A DNA stretch of 42,449 nucleotides from Melioribacteraceae bacterium (GCA_019638015.1 JAHBUP010000002.1:1-42449); one strand, 5' to 3'; positions 23,881 to 33,753 are shown, counted from the stretch's first letter. Numbers and translations are program-made. Notes: generated by a model not told the origin, from the letters alone.

Positions 23881-25494
23881 ATGTCAACGATAGGGTATAT
23901 GGGAAAACAAAAAATCGTTCAAGAAGAACCACTTGAAAAAAAGCTTTGGAAAACAGCAGATAAACTCCGCAAAAACATGGATGCTGCCGAGTATAAACAT
24001 GTTGTACTTGGCTTAATCTTTCTCAAATATATTTCTGATGCGCACGAAGAACTTTATCAGAAACTAGTTGAACAAAAAAGCGAAGGCGCCAATCCTGAAG
24101 ATAAAAACGAATACACTGCTGAGAAAGTTTTTTACGTCCCGCAAAAAGCACGTTGGCAGTACATCCAAGGTAGAGCTGCACTTCCAACAATTGGTAAAGA
24201 TGTTGATGATGCAATGGATGCAATCGAAAAAGATAATCCATCGCTAAAGGGTGTACTCCCAAAAGTATACGCACAAGAAAAACTTGATAAAGCAACTGTT
24301 GGTGGATTAATCAATCTTATTGGTACAGCGGTTCTTGGCACTAAGGAAGCTCAGAGTAAAGACATACTCGGGAAAGTATATGAATACTTCCTTGGAGAGT
24401 TTGCCCTTGCAGAAGGAAAGAAGGGGGGGCAATTCTACACACCCTCCAGCGTTGTTAGATTGTTAGTTGAAATGCTCGAACCATATGAGGGAAGGGTATT
24501 TGATCCTTGTTGCGGCAGCGGTGGTATGTTTGTTCAAAGTGAAAAGTTTATTAAGGCGCACACCGATCATTACAAAAAGAAGAATGGAAATGGTTTATCT
24601 TTCAATCCAGTCGACCGTATTTCTATCTATGGTCAAGAAAGCAATCAAACAACTTGGCGCTTAGCTAAAATGAATCTATCCATTCGTGGAATTGATAGCA
24701 GTAATGTTAAATGGAACAATGAAGGCAGCTTCTTAAATAATGCTCACAAAGATTTGAAAGCCGATTTTGTTATAGCCAATCCACCTTTTAATGATAGCGA
24801 CTGGTCAGGTGATTTATTAAAAAATGATGCCCGCTGGAAAATCTTAGGTGAGAATTTAATCCCTCCATCCGGTAACGCAAACTATGCATGGATTATGCAT
24901 TTCCTTTATCATCTTGCGCCAACCGGCCAAGCTGGTTTTGTTCTTTCAAAAGGTTCACTCACTACACAGACAAATACCGAGGGTGAAATAAGAAAAGCTC
25001 TTATAGAAAAAGGATTGGTTGATTGTATAGTAAACCTCCCAACAAAACTATTTCTCAATACACAAATTCCAGCTTGTTTATGGTTCCTTTCAAGAAATAA
25101 AGCAAATGGTAGTTACAGAGACCGAAAGGATGAAATTCTTTTTATAGATGCACGAAATCTTGGTTTTCTAGTTAATCGCCGCAATCGAGATTTGTCCGCT
25201 GAGGATATACAAAACGTTGCGGGTACATATCATAACTGGAGAAGTAAGGAGGGAGGTTATGAGGATATTGCCGGTTTCTGTAAATCTGTTACGATTGAAG
25301 AAGTTCGCAAACTAAATTACGTACTTACGCCAGGCAGATACGTAGGTTTGCCGGATGATGAGGATGACTTCAACTTTGAAGAGCGCTTCACTTCATTAAA
25401 AGCTGAACTTGAAAAACAACTTTCTGAAGAAGATGAATTGAATAAAAAGATTCTTGAAAATCTAGCTAGAATACATATTGATGAGAAACCATGA
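23881..25494 (+). CDS. hsdM: Type I restriction-modification methyltransferase subunit HsdM
   Basis: This 537-residue N6-adenine methyltransferase has the HsdM helical N-terminal domain (about 15-165), then SAM motif I FDPCCGSGG at 207-215 and catalytic NPPF at 300-303. The QFYTPSSVVRLLVEML stretch (about 184-199) and the YGQESNQTTWRLAKMNL stretch (about 250-266) are characteristic. It pairs with HsdS to methylate the recognition site and with HsdR to cut unmodified DNA. The ATG at 23881 has no SD; ATG 23899 is an alternative start. The gene overlaps hsdS by four bases (ATGA). The subunit looks complete and intact. Confidence 0.93.
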   Translation: MSTIGYMGKQKIVQEEPLEKKLWKTADKLRKNMDAAEYKHVVLGLIFLKYISDAHEELYQKLVEQKSEGANPEDKNEYTAEKVFYVPQKARWQYIQGRAALPTIGKDVDDAMDAIEKDNPSLKGVLPKVYAQEKLDKATVGGLINLIGTAVLGTKEAQSKDILGKVYEYFLGEFALAEGKKGGQFYTPSSVVRLLVEMLEPYEGRVFDPCCGSGGMFVQSEKFIKAHTDHYKKKNGNGLSFNPVDRISIYGQESNQTTWRLAKMNLSIRGIDSSNVKWNNEGSFLNNAHKDLKADFVIANPPFNDSDWSGDLLKNDARWKILGENLIPPSGNANYAWIMHFLYHLAPTGQAGFVLSKGSLTTQTNTEGEIRKALIEKGLVDCIVNLPTKLFLNTQIPACLWFLSRNKANGSYRDRKDEILFIDARNLGFLVNRRNRDLSAEDIQNVAGTYHNWRSKEGGYEDIAGFCKSVTIEEVRKLNYVLTPGRYVGLPDDEDDFNFEERFTSLKAELEKQLSEEDELNKKILENLARIHIDEKP

Positions 25495-26648
25495 GTGAGT
25501 GGAGAGAATATAAATTTCAAGATTTGCTTGAAGAACCTGTTAGGAATGGAATTTATAAAAGAAAAGAATTTCATGGGCGAGGCACTAAAATTGTGAACAT
25601 GGGTGAATTATTTTCTTATCCAAGACTTATAGATGTTGAGATGCAGAGAGTTGAGATTAATGAGAATGAAAAAACAAAATGTCTATTACGTAATGGAGAT
25701 TTAATATTTGCTCGAAGATCACTTACTGCTGAAGGAGCTGGTAAGTGTTCGTTGGTTTACAATATTAACCAAGAAACTACATTTGAATCCTCTATTATTC
25801 GTGCAAGACCAAATCAAGAACTTGCCTCACCATATTTCCTTTATTATTTATTTAATTCTCCTTTTGGGAAATACTTATTAGGGACAATTTTAAGACAAGT
25901 AGCAGTTTCTGGAATTACTGGCAAAGATTTAATGGATCTTATCGTAAAAGTTCCCACGAAAGAAATTCAAGATAAGATTGCACATATTTTAAATAGCTTA
26001 GATGACAAAATAGATTTACTCCACCGCCAAAACAAAACATTAGAACAACTTGCAGAAACACTTTTTAGGCAGTGGTTTGTGTTAAGTCAAAAGTCAAATG
26101 TCAAAAGGGAAAAGTTTGGTAAACTTGTGCAGTTTATAAAGGGTAGGAAACCAAATAATGCAGTAGAAAATTTTGAAGTTGGTCTGGTTCCTCAAATCTT
26201 AATTGAAACATTTGATACAGGTAAAACTCTTTATTCTGATCCAACGGATATGGTCATTGCAAATGAAAAAGATATTCTGATGGTAATGGATGGTGCAAGT
26301 TCTGGTAGAGTTGAGATTGGAATACATGGTATTGTTGGTTCTACAATTGGATTATTTCGACCTATTCGAGATTTTATTTTCCCGCATTTCCTTTTCTATT
26401 TCTTAAAAGCAAATGCAGAAATTATTACCGAAAATACAACAGGTTCTGCGATTCCGCATACCGATAGAGCATTGGTTCTCAATTTAGATGTTGAATATAC
26501 AACAGTTGAAAAAGTTAAAGAGTTTGAAAATATTGTTGAAAATTATTTTAATAAAAAGCAATCAAACACAAATCAAATCCGCACACTCACACAACTGCGC
26601 GATACGCTTTTACCAAAGCTGATGAGTGGGGAAGTTAGATTAACATAG
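25491..26648 (+). CDS. hsdS: Type I restriction specificity subunit HsdS
   Basis: This 385-residue protein has two target-recognition domains (about 1-145 and 205-330), each followed by a coiled-coil conserved region. The regions are KEIQDKIAHILNSLDDKIDLLHRQNKTLEQLAETLFRQWF in the middle and QIRTLTQLRDTLLPKLMSGEVRL at the C-terminus. It sets the DNA sequence recognised by the HsdM/HsdR complex, which cannot be read from the protein. It is coupled to hsdM by an ATGA overlap. Part of its 3' end is duplicated at about 29436-29471, which matters for the history of this locus. Confidence 0.92.
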   Translation: MSEWREYKFQDLLEEPVRNGIYKRKEFHGRGTKIVNMGELFSYPRLIDVEMQRVEINENEKTKCLLRNGDLIFARRSLTAEGAGKCSLVYNINQETTFESSIIRARPNQELASPYFLYYLFNSPFGKYLLGTILRQVAVSGITGKDLMDLIVKVPTKEIQDKIAHILNSLDDKIDLLHRQNKTLEQLAETLFRQWFVLSQKSNVKREKFGKLVQFIKGRKPNNAVENFEVGLVPQILIETFDTGKTLYSDPTDMVIANEKDILMVMDGASSGRVEIGIHGIVGSTIGLFRPIRDFIFPHFLFYFLKANAEIITENTTGSAIPHTDRALVLNLDVEYTTVEKVKEFENIVENYFNKKQSNTNQIRTLTQLRDTLLPKLMSGEVRLT

Positions 26649-26658
26649 GAGTGTGATT

Positions 26659-29244
26659 ATGGGCAAAAATTCTGCGTTAAGTATCTTTATTAGTTATTCT
26701 CATTTGGATGAGTCTCATGTTAAAGATTTTATAAAGCATTTGGCTCCATTAAAAACTCAAGGATTTATAAAAGAATGGTATGATAGAAAGATAGTTGCTG
26801 GTCACGATTTTCAAAACTCGATTGATAATAGTATAGAGAAAGCAGACATTATATGTTTGATTATCTCAGCTAACTTTTTGAACTCTTCCGCATGTATGAA
26901 TGAAAAAGAAAAATCAATTGAACTAAATAATAGCAGAGGTGTTGTAATTGTTCCAATAATTATTTCAGATTGTGGATGGTTAGATGATAAAGATATTTCT
27001 GCATTATTAGCATTACCCACTGATGGAGTACCAATAACTAAATATTCAAATTCTGATAGTGCTTGGCAAGATGTTTATGCCGGAATTAAGAAGGTGATTG
27101 AACAAGAAATAATGATTTCTAATTTATCACTCAAAGAATCCTTTTCAAGATTTCTTGAAAGCACTGAACTCTTAACAAAAGCCCACTCTCAAAAGGAAAG
27201 TGTCTTCATTGATGATATATTTATTTATCCCATATTAATAAAGTATGATGATATAGGTGAATATGATAAAAAAGAAAGTTCGGAAAAATTATGTGACGAT
27301 TTAGGAAAAAATATTAAAATTTTGATTGCTGGAGTAGGTCAATCGGGTAAGACGACGTTATGTAAGAGGCTGATCTATGACCTATTAAAAAGAAGATTCG
27401 TACCAATATATCTAAATGCAAAAATAATTTCTTCATTGGACGACATAAACAAAATATTACAATTAGCTGAAGAACAGTATGAAGGTCTTGAAATTGAAAA
27501 AATTCCAAAATATAAATTAATACCTATTGTAGATGATTTTCATGTAGTCGTGAACAAAGAAAAGTATTTAAAACAATTAGAAAAATATGAACATCAAATA
27601 CTTTTTGTTGATGATATTTTTAGAATGAATCTTAAAAATGATACTGCAATAAAATCGTTTGACAAATATAAAATCAAAGAGTTTAGTCCTTCACTTCGTT
27701 ATGAATTAATAAAAAAATGGGTTTATCTCACAGATAAAGTTAATGGGGAGAACCATCAGTTTAATGAGTTTTATCAACAAGTTGACCAAAAAACTGAATT
27801 GGTGGACAATGCATTAGGAAAGATAATCGGGCATGGTATAATGCCAGCACATCCATTTTTTATCCTTTCGGTAATTAGCACTTATGAATCATTTAATATC
27901 TCCCTAAATGAAGAAATCACTTCCCAGGGGCATTGTTATCAAGCACTAATCTACATTTATCTGAGAAAACAAGGTGTAAGAAATGAGGATATAGATACTT
28001 ACTTTAATTTTCTTACAGAATTTTCATTTACTTTATATACAAATAGTAAGAACGAACTTTCTACAATAGATTTTCAAAAATTTATAAAATATTACTCTAG
28101 CAAATTTAATGTGCCGATTAAGTTGGAGATTATAATTGCTAAATTACAAAAATGTCAAATTATTTATCTAAATGGACTCGGTTACTATTCATTCTTTTAC
28201 CCTTATCTCTACTACTATTTTGTTGCCAAATATCTTGCAGATCATTGCGAGGAACAAAAAAATCTAATTGAAAAGTTGATTAATAATCTTCATAAAGACG
28301 ATAATGCTTATATCACCATATTTATAAGTCATCATTCTAAAAACGTACGCGTTCTTGACGAAGTCTTGCTAAATGCCCTTACCTTATTTGAAAAATACAA
28401 ACCTTCAGAATTATCTAAAGATGAGCTTGTTTTTTTTGATGAACAAATTGATATGATAGTTAAAGAAGTATTGCCTTCCCATCTCGAAACACCGGAAAAG
28501 AAAAGAACCGAATTATTACAGTTGGAAGATATGAAAGAAGAAATTCGAGAAAGCGGACATGATTCAGATGAAAATGACAGTGAGAAAGATGATTACAATG
28601 AACTTATTTGCAACCTTCGTCGTAGTGTTAAAACTGTTGAAGTGATGGGCCAAATCATTAAAAATCGTTCAGGTTCATTAGAGCGAGATAGACTTATAAT
28701 GATTTTTGAAGAAGCAATGAATGTCCATCTTAGAGTTTTATCATCGTTTATAGAATTAATTCAGAGAAAGGAAGGTCAAGATGAGGTCGTTGAAATGATT
28801 AATGCTAGTTTATCCAAAATTGTTAGAAATATGAAGAAACCCCCTAATGAAGAAAAATTAGAAAAACTATCAAGACTGATATTTTGGAACATTAATTTTG
28901 AAATTGCATTTAGTTATATCGAGAAAATAATTAAATCTTTAGGGTCTGATAAACTTATTGAAATAGTTCAGGAAGTATGTGACCGGCTTAATACACCAGC
29001 TACCGTTCTTATTAAGCATGGAATATTAATGTCATATAATAAGAATATGCAGCTGGAAAATATTTCTATGCGGATTAAAGACACCGATTTTTCTCAAATA
29101 TCAAAAAAAATGATGCGATTTTTAGTCGTCAATTATACTTCTACTCATGATGTAGATTATAAAGAGAGACAAAAAATTGAAGCAAAATTGGGCATTCCAT
29201 CTCAACGATTGCTCATACAAAATATTAAACAATCCAGTGAATAA
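26659..29244 (+). CDS. TIR-STAND NTPase between hsdS and hsdR
   Basis: The protein has 861 residues from ATG 26659 (AGGAG six bases upstream; a GTG two codons earlier is less likely). Residues 8-150 are a bacterial TIR domain: FISYSHLDE at the start and SSACMNEKE with the probable NADase Glu82. Residues about 215-350 are a STAND-type P-loop NTPase with Walker A GVGQSGKT at 225-232 and Walker B LIPIVDDFH. A helical winged/sensor region follows, with an acidic linker (DSDENDSEKDD) and a helical C-terminus. Such proteins sense invaders and deplete NAD, killing the infected cell. It starts 11 bases after hsdS, consistent with one operon and a backup role if restriction fails. Activity is inferred from the fold. 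Confidence 0.8.
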   Translation: MGKNSALSIFISYSHLDESHVKDFIKHLAPLKTQGFIKEWYDRKIVAGHDFQNSIDNSIEKADIICLIISANFLNSSACMNEKEKSIELNNSRGVVIVPIIISDCGWLDDKDISALLALPTDGVPITKYSNSDSAWQDVYAGIKKVIEQEIMISNLSLKESFSRFLESTELLTKAHSQKESVFIDDIFIYPILIKYDDIGEYDKKESSEKLCDDLGKNIKILIAGVGQSGKTTLCKRLIYDLLKRRFVPIYLNAKIISSLDDINKILQLAEEQYEGLEIEKIPKYKLIPIVDDFHVVVNKEKYLKQLEKYEHQILFVDDIFRMNLKNDTAIKSFDKYKIKEFSPSLRYELIKKWVYLTDKVNGENHQFNEFYQQVDQKTELVDNALGKIIGHGIMPAHPFFILSVISTYESFNISLNEEITSQGHCYQALIYIYLRKQGVRNEDIDTYFNFLTEFSFTLYTNSKNELSTIDFQKFIKYYSSKFNVPIKLEIIIAKLQKCQIIYLNGLGYYSFFYPYLYYYFVAKYLADHCEEQKNLIEKLINNLHKDDNAYITIFISHHSKNVRVLDEVLLNALTLFEKYKPSELSKDELVFFDEQIDMIVKEVLPSHLETPEKKRTELLQLEDMKEEIRESGHDSDENDSEKDDYNELICNLRRSVKTVEVMGQIIKNRSGSLERDRLIMIFEEAMNVHLRVLSSFIELIQRKEGQDEVVEMINASLSKIVRNMKKPPNEEKLEKLSRLIFWNINFEIAFSYIEKIIKSLGSDKLIEIVQEVCDRLNTPATVLIKHGILMSYNKNMQLENISMRIKDTDFSQISKKMMRFLVVNYTSTHDVDYKERQKIEAKLGIPSQRLLIQNIKQSSE

Positions 29245-29308
29245 TGTATTATCGAGTATAATCGTTGAATTATTTGGAATCATTTTAGATGATATTACAC
29301 AATAATAT

Positions 29309-29395
29309 GAAACCAATAACAGAAAATGAAATAGAACTGTTTGCTATTGAACAACTTCAATCTCTTGGTTGGGATAACATTCACTATTTAGCAAT
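29309..29395 (+). pseudogene. hsdR 5' fragment (first scar)
   Basis: MKPITENEIELFAIEQLQSLGWDNIHYLAI is read from 29309 and matches the HsdR N-terminus MKPITEDHIESFAIELLKSLGWDYIHGYAI in 21 of 30 positions. The frame then leaves the HsdR pattern and runs into hsdS-like sequence. It marks where an hsdR gene once followed the TIR-STAND cargo. Confidence 0.75.
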
Positions 29396-29435
29396 CCCTC
29401 TCCAAATTTCAAAAATGGTGAATATGCTTAATTCT

Positions 29436-29471
29436 AAGTTGATGAGTTGGGAAGTGATGGTTGAAATATGA
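29436..29471 (+). pseudogene. hsdS 3' end fragment (scar)
   Basis: AAGTTGATGAGTTGGGAAGT (29436-29455) matches the hsdS 3' end AAGCTGATGAGTGGGGAAGT at 18 of 20 bases and encodes KLMSWEV against KLMSGEV. The frame ends at a TGA that overlaps the ATG of the next gene. This looks like the tail of an hsdS that once directly preceded the UDG-like gene. Confidence 0.65.
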
Positions 29472-30118
29472 AACTTACTGAAGTATTTTTTGAATCAATA
29501 CAAATAAGGAATAGTCTAAAACTTCATCATGATATTTCAGAAAACCCAATTGACCATAAATTGAAACCAGTATTACCTTTTTGGATTACAGATAAGATTA
29601 AATTAATAATAATTGGACAAGATCCAACTGTAAAAAATGTCAAAAGCCGAGAAAGAATAAAGTATACACTTAATCTTGATAAAGAAGGATCTCTTAAAAA
29701 ATATATTACAGTTATTTGTATCGGGTTGGGCATTAGTTTTGAAAATGTTTATGCAACAAATGTTTTCAAATACTTTTATAGTAAGCCACCACAAGAAACA
29801 ATGGGTGTTTTATTCGCACATTTAGAGTCAAACCTTGTGTTGTTAAAGAAAGAATTAGTTAATTATCAACAGCTTCCAGTAATTACTTTGGGCTTACCAG
29901 TCTTTCAGTTGTTGGCGGGTGTGGATAAACAAGTAAGAGATTATTGGGGATATAATGTTAAAACAAAAAGGAAAGATTACGCCTTTAGATATTGTAGCAA
30001 AGAACAAAACAAACTTGAAAGAAACTTTTTCCCCTTCCCACATCAACCAAGTTTAAGAAAAGTATATTATAAAGAGAATTTGGATGGATATTTGAATTTT
30101 ATGAAAGAGAAAATGTAA
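29468..30118 (+). CDS. Uracil-DNA-glycosylase-superfamily protein in restriction locus
   Basis: This 216-residue protein has a UDG-like fold. Motif A IIIGQDPT (47-54) compares with GQDPY in UDG, a central VYATNVFKY segment (94-102) follows, and a late FPHQPSLRK (190-198) compares with the HPS motif. The catalytic Asp-Pro-Tyr water-activating Tyr is Thr here and the HPSP loop is HQPS. It may therefore excise a different base, bind nucleic acid without catalysis, or act on modified phage bases. It starts by an ATGA overlap with the hsdS-like scar and is followed after 53 bases by the NERD helicase. The pair probably formed one cargo module. Confidence 0.65.
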   Translation: MKLTEVFFESIQIRNSLKLHHDISENPIDHKLKPVLPFWITDKIKLIIIGQDPTVKNVKSRERIKYTLNLDKEGSLKKYITVICIGLGISFENVYATNVFKYFYSKPPQETMGVLFAHLESNLVLLKKELVNYQQLPVITLGLPVFQLLAGVDKQVRDYWGYNVKTKRKDYAFRYCSKEQNKLERNFFPFPHQPSLRKVYYKENLDGYLNFMKEKM

Positions 30119-30171
30119 TGTGTTAATATAGTCATGAATTTCTAATTCAATAAATACTTAGGAATTGTTTT

Positions 30172-33100
30172 ATGGCTTTCAAATGCTACTTAGTCGAAAA
30201 ATATGATACAACACATGAGAACGCCTTTTTTAGGGTATTGGTAAATGGATTAAAGACAAAATACTCTCATGGAAAAGAAAATAATATACTTATTGGTAAT
30301 GTTGGTTGTAATGGACATGTGTTTGATGGATTATTTATATCGCGCAATAAAATTATAACTTTAGAATTTAAGAATTATGGTGGGAAGCTTACTTTTTCTG
30401 AGAATAATCCTTGGAAAATTTGGGAGAAGAGTGATTTTAAGTTTGTAGCTGGGGGTGGAAGCATAAGAAATCCATTTCAACAGGTTAATGCGTACAGACA
30501 TTCATTGATTCAATATCTTGGTGCACGAAAAGAAAATATACTCGATAAAAATCATGAAAAATGTAATTGGGGACATATTTCTGGTATGGTGATATTTCAT
30601 CAAGTGATTGAACTTAACGAGAAAGAAATCCCTCAAAACATACAGACATATTTTTCAATTGCTGATCCAACAAACTACATATCGATAATAGATGATAGAG
30701 GTTCAACTGAATTAAACTTGACCACAAAGGAAATGAATCAAATACTTGTTGCGCTAAACATTACAGATAGCAACTTATTTGACATTTCGTGTAGTGATGA
30801 TAATGTAGTTAAAATAAGTGGAAGTGATGGAGGAAAAAGATTAGAACTCGTAAAGAATATCTTACCTAAAGTACAAATAACAGATCCAATTAAAAAAATA
30901 CTGCATTATTATTATGTCCTAATAAATCTGGAAAGATATAAAGAAGCTGGGGTAACTAACACAAATTCTATACAAGTAGCAGAAGAGATATTCTATTCTG
31001 GTGGTCTTCAAGTTAATATTGAAAAAACTCCAGTATTGTATGCGGAGTTTGTGAGAAATAAAGCTTTAGCTCATCCCCAAAACATTTTTGTTGGTGTGAA
31101 TGTAATTCTTGAAGGTGTACCGATAACAGTATTACATAAAATCTATTTCTTAAAAGATTTAGAAGATTCTACTTCATTAAATATTGATTTCTCTGACTTT
31201 ACCTTGTATACAAAAGGATTAGAAAAACGAGGTTTTTCTAATGAATTGTTGTTGGAACTTTCTTCATCAGTAGCAGCAAACTTGACGTTCGAAAGTAAAT
31301 TACACTCCCTTAAAGAATTATTGGGCGAAATTACTCTTTCTAATCGAATAATAATTGGGTTTAGTGAAGAAAGCTTATTCGTTGCACAGCTTCTTAGAGA
31401 GTTGCTCGACATTGAAAATAATAACCCTATAAAAGTAAACTCAACACTATATAAATATTTGTTGAGAGGTAAATTCCAAGGACCGGCATCACCAGTAAAT
31501 AAATTACTAAAAATTACTGCACTAAATGAGAGACAAGAAGAAGCCATAAGGCTTGCATTTACACAACCTTTGACCGTAATTACTGGGCCTCCAGGTACCG
31601 GGAAGACACAAATAATATTAAATATTTTAGCCAACGGAATCATTCTTAATAAAAAGATATTGTTCGCAAGTAAAAACAATAAGGCGGTAGATAACGTCAA
31701 AGAACGAATGGATGAAATATTATTAGATAAAGACTTCTTTATTAGGTTTGGTAGTAAAGATGATATACAAAATAAACTAAAACCAATTCTCAGTACTTAT
31801 GTAACTAAACTTCAGCACAAAAGTTATTCGAACAATAAAATCACACTTGACGCTGCAAAAAAAGATATTGACAATATATTTTCTGACAAACAGGAATATG
31901 AAAGTAATTTACAATTAGATACGTCTTTGAAAGAAGAGATTGAAAAAACGATTGTCCTTCTGGAAAGTATTGATAATACTTATGAAAGTTGGATCTCAAT
32001 AAAGAAGAAAGAAAAGTTAGATAAATTCCTATTGTTAGAAGATGAAGAAATTGCTGGGTGCAAGTCAATCATCACATTTTTATTAAATAAACTGAAGTTG
32101 AAGTACAGCGGAATTGGAAAAGTTAAGTTTAATTTGTTTGATAAAAAGGACTTCTACTTTGAAGTGCAAAATTCTATTAGTGGGTTCAGTGCAACTATCA
32201 AACAAATAATAAAAAAACATACTCCTCTTGAAGAATATGAAATTTATAATAGAGGAGATGATTTAATAAAATATTTGGTAAGAGTTTTTAATGTATTAGA
32301 ACTTGGAGGTAAATTAAGAGAAGAAAATGAAAGTAAGCTACTTGAAAGGAATAGGATTCACAATCTTGTTTTAGAATTAAATGAAAAAAGAGCAAAACTA
32401 AAAGAAAGGCAAAAAGTACTTGAAAGATGTATTAAAAAAAGCGAATCAATTTTAACAGAAAAATCTATTAAATATATAAACGAAATTATAGCTTACAAAT
32501 TAGCTACTACATCTGCATCAGTTGTTAATAACTATAATGGTGTATTACCGCTGGATACAAGAACTCCAAGGGCTTTTGATTATATTGATGATTTTCTAAG
32601 ACTATTTAATATTACAGCCATCTCTAATTTATCTATAAGAAATTCAATTCCTCTCAAGGAAGAGGTTTACGATATGCTTGTATTTGATGAAGCTTCTCAA
32701 TGTGATATTGCTTCAGCAATCCCTTTAATATTTAGGGCAAAAACCTTAGTTGTTATAGGTGATCCCAATCAATTAAAACATATTTCAAATGTCCAAAACT
32801 ATGAGGAAGATTTTATTGCGGAGAAGATTGGTGTTGTTAATGAGATTCAACTAAAATACCGAGATAATTCATTATACGATTATTGCTTTGATTTAGCTGT
32901 TAACTCCAATTGTGAAAGCGTGTTTCTTGATAAACATTATCGCTGCCATAAGGATATAATTGAATATTCAAGCCGAATGTTTTACTTGCCAACAGTAGGT
33001 CAATCATTGGAAGTCATGACAAATGTTAGCGGATTTAAGTATGAGCCAAAGGGATTAAATTGGTTTCATTGTAGCCCCCTGCTTAGGGACAACTCTAACA

Positions 33101-33510
33101 TAAACGAAGCTGAAATTAATAAGGCCGTTGAACTTGCAATTGAGCTCTATGAGAAGTATGCTGAAGCATCGATAGGAATAACAACTCCATTCGTTAATCA
33201 AATAGAAAGAATAAGGACCAAAATACCAAATAGGTATTACGATAGAATTGCAATCGATAATGTTCATAAGTTTCAAGGTGATGAGAAAGATATAATAATA
33301 TTCAGTATGGTTGTGTCCAAAGGAACAAAACAAGGAAAAATAAACTGGATTAATAATGGAGCTCCATATTTACTAAATGTTGCAGTTTCAAGAGCCAGGA
33401 GTTCATTGATTATTCTTGGAGATTACAAGTTCTGTTCTTCCTTAAGTCCAGAAACGAAAATTGGTGGATTGGCAAAATATGCTATGGATTTAGGGAGAGT
33501 AATTGAATAA
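30172..33510 (+). CDS. NERD-domain SF1 (Upf1-like) helicase-nuclease
   Basis: This 1112-residue protein has three parts. Residues 1-130 form a NERD nuclease-related domain with the PD-(D/E)xK-like residues Asp52 (FDGLFI) and Glu65-Phe-Lys67 and the closing NPFQQVNAYRHSL. The middle is helical, with coiled coil at about 555-770. The SF1 helicase core has Walker A GPPGTGKT at 472-479, SKNNKAVDNVKERM, motif II DEASQ at 839-843, GDPNQLKHI, and late motifs HKFQGDEKDIIIFS and NVAVSRARSSLIILGD. It probably moves on nucleic acid and cleaves it. Its upstream partner is the UDG-like gene, and downstream lies an hsdR fragment, so it sits inside the hsdS-hsdR cargo slot. Confidence 0.8.
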   Translation: MAFKCYLVEKYDTTHENAFFRVLVNGLKTKYSHGKENNILIGNVGCNGHVFDGLFISRNKIITLEFKNYGGKLTFSENNPWKIWEKSDFKFVAGGGSIRNPFQQVNAYRHSLIQYLGARKENILDKNHEKCNWGHISGMVIFHQVIELNEKEIPQNIQTYFSIADPTNYISIIDDRGSTELNLTTKEMNQILVALNITDSNLFDISCSDDNVVKISGSDGGKRLELVKNILPKVQITDPIKKILHYYYVLINLERYKEAGVTNTNSIQVAEEIFYSGGLQVNIEKTPVLYAEFVRNKALAHPQNIFVGVNVILEGVPITVLHKIYFLKDLEDSTSLNIDFSDFTLYTKGLEKRGFSNELLLELSSSVAANLTFESKLHSLKELLGEITLSNRIIIGFSEESLFVAQLLRELLDIENNNPIKVNSTLYKYLLRGKFQGPASPVNKLLKITALNERQEEAIRLAFTQPLTVITGPPGTGKTQIILNILANGIILNKKILFASKNNKAVDNVKERMDEILLDKDFFIRFGSKDDIQNKLKPILSTYVTKLQHKSYSNNKITLDAAKKDIDNIFSDKQEYESNLQLDTSLKEEIEKTIVLLESIDNTYESWISIKKKEKLDKFLLLEDEEIAGCKSIITFLLNKLKLKYSGIGKVKFNLFDKKDFYFEVQNSISGFSATIKQIIKKHTPLEEYEIYNRGDDLIKYLVRVFNVLELGGKLREENESKLLERNRIHNLVLELNEKRAKLKERQKVLERCIKKSESILTEKSIKYINEIIAYKLATTSASVVNNYNGVLPLDTRTPRAFDYIDDFLRLFNITAISNLSIRNSIPLKEEVYDMLVFDEASQCDIASAIPLIFRAKTLVVIGDPNQLKHISNVQNYEEDFIAEKIGVVNEIQLKYRDNSLYDYCFDLAVNSNCESVFLDKHYRCHKDIIEYSSRMFYLPTVGQSLEVMTNVSGFKYEPKGLNWFHCSPLLRDNSNINEAEINKAVELAIELYEKYAEASIGITTPFVNQIERIRTKIPNRYYDRIAIDNVHKFQGDEKDIIIFSMVVSKGTKQGKINWINNGAPYLLNVAVSRARSSLIILGDYKFCSSLSPETKIGGLAKYAMDLGRVIE

Positions 33511-33572
33511 CAAAAGCATTGGAGAAAAATGTTCCAACATTTAATTGGTTATTTGAGAGGAATCAAATAATA

Positions 33573-33662
33573 TTGAAACCCATAACTGAAGATCATATTG
33601 AATCGTTTGCAATCGAGCAACTCCAATCCCTCGGTGGTGAATATATTAACTGTGGAGTGGAA
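33573..33662 (+). pseudogene. hsdR 5' fragment (second scar)
   Basis: LKPITEDHIESFAIEQLQSLGGEYI is read from the TTG at 33573. It matches the HsdR N-terminus closely at both protein and DNA level (GAAACCCATAACTGAAGATC is shared exactly with 34421). The similarity ends at about 33650. It marks the former hsdR start after the UDG-like/helicase module. Confidence 0.8.
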
Positions 33663-33712
33663 AGGCATATTTCTGTTAAAGGAGAAATTTGTTACCACAA
33701 TTTAAAAAAGAA

Positions 33713-33753
33713 ACGCAACGTTGTCGTTGCGTCGGACCTGGGATACTATCCCA
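33713..33753. repeat. Pair of adjacent short hairpins
   Basis: ACGCAACG-TTGT-CGTTGCGT (33713-33732) and TGGGATA-C-TATCCCA (33739-33753) are two perfect stems six bases apart. They lie in the scar region between the second hsdR fragment and the NYN gene. They could be a REP-like element, a relic of an IS end or a transcription terminator (no U-run follows). Confidence 0.4.

Noticed and set aside
31143..31700. Minus-strand frame of 185 codons inside the NERD helicase
   Set aside because: It is antisense to the helicase core including the Walker A region, so it is a shadow of a real gene.
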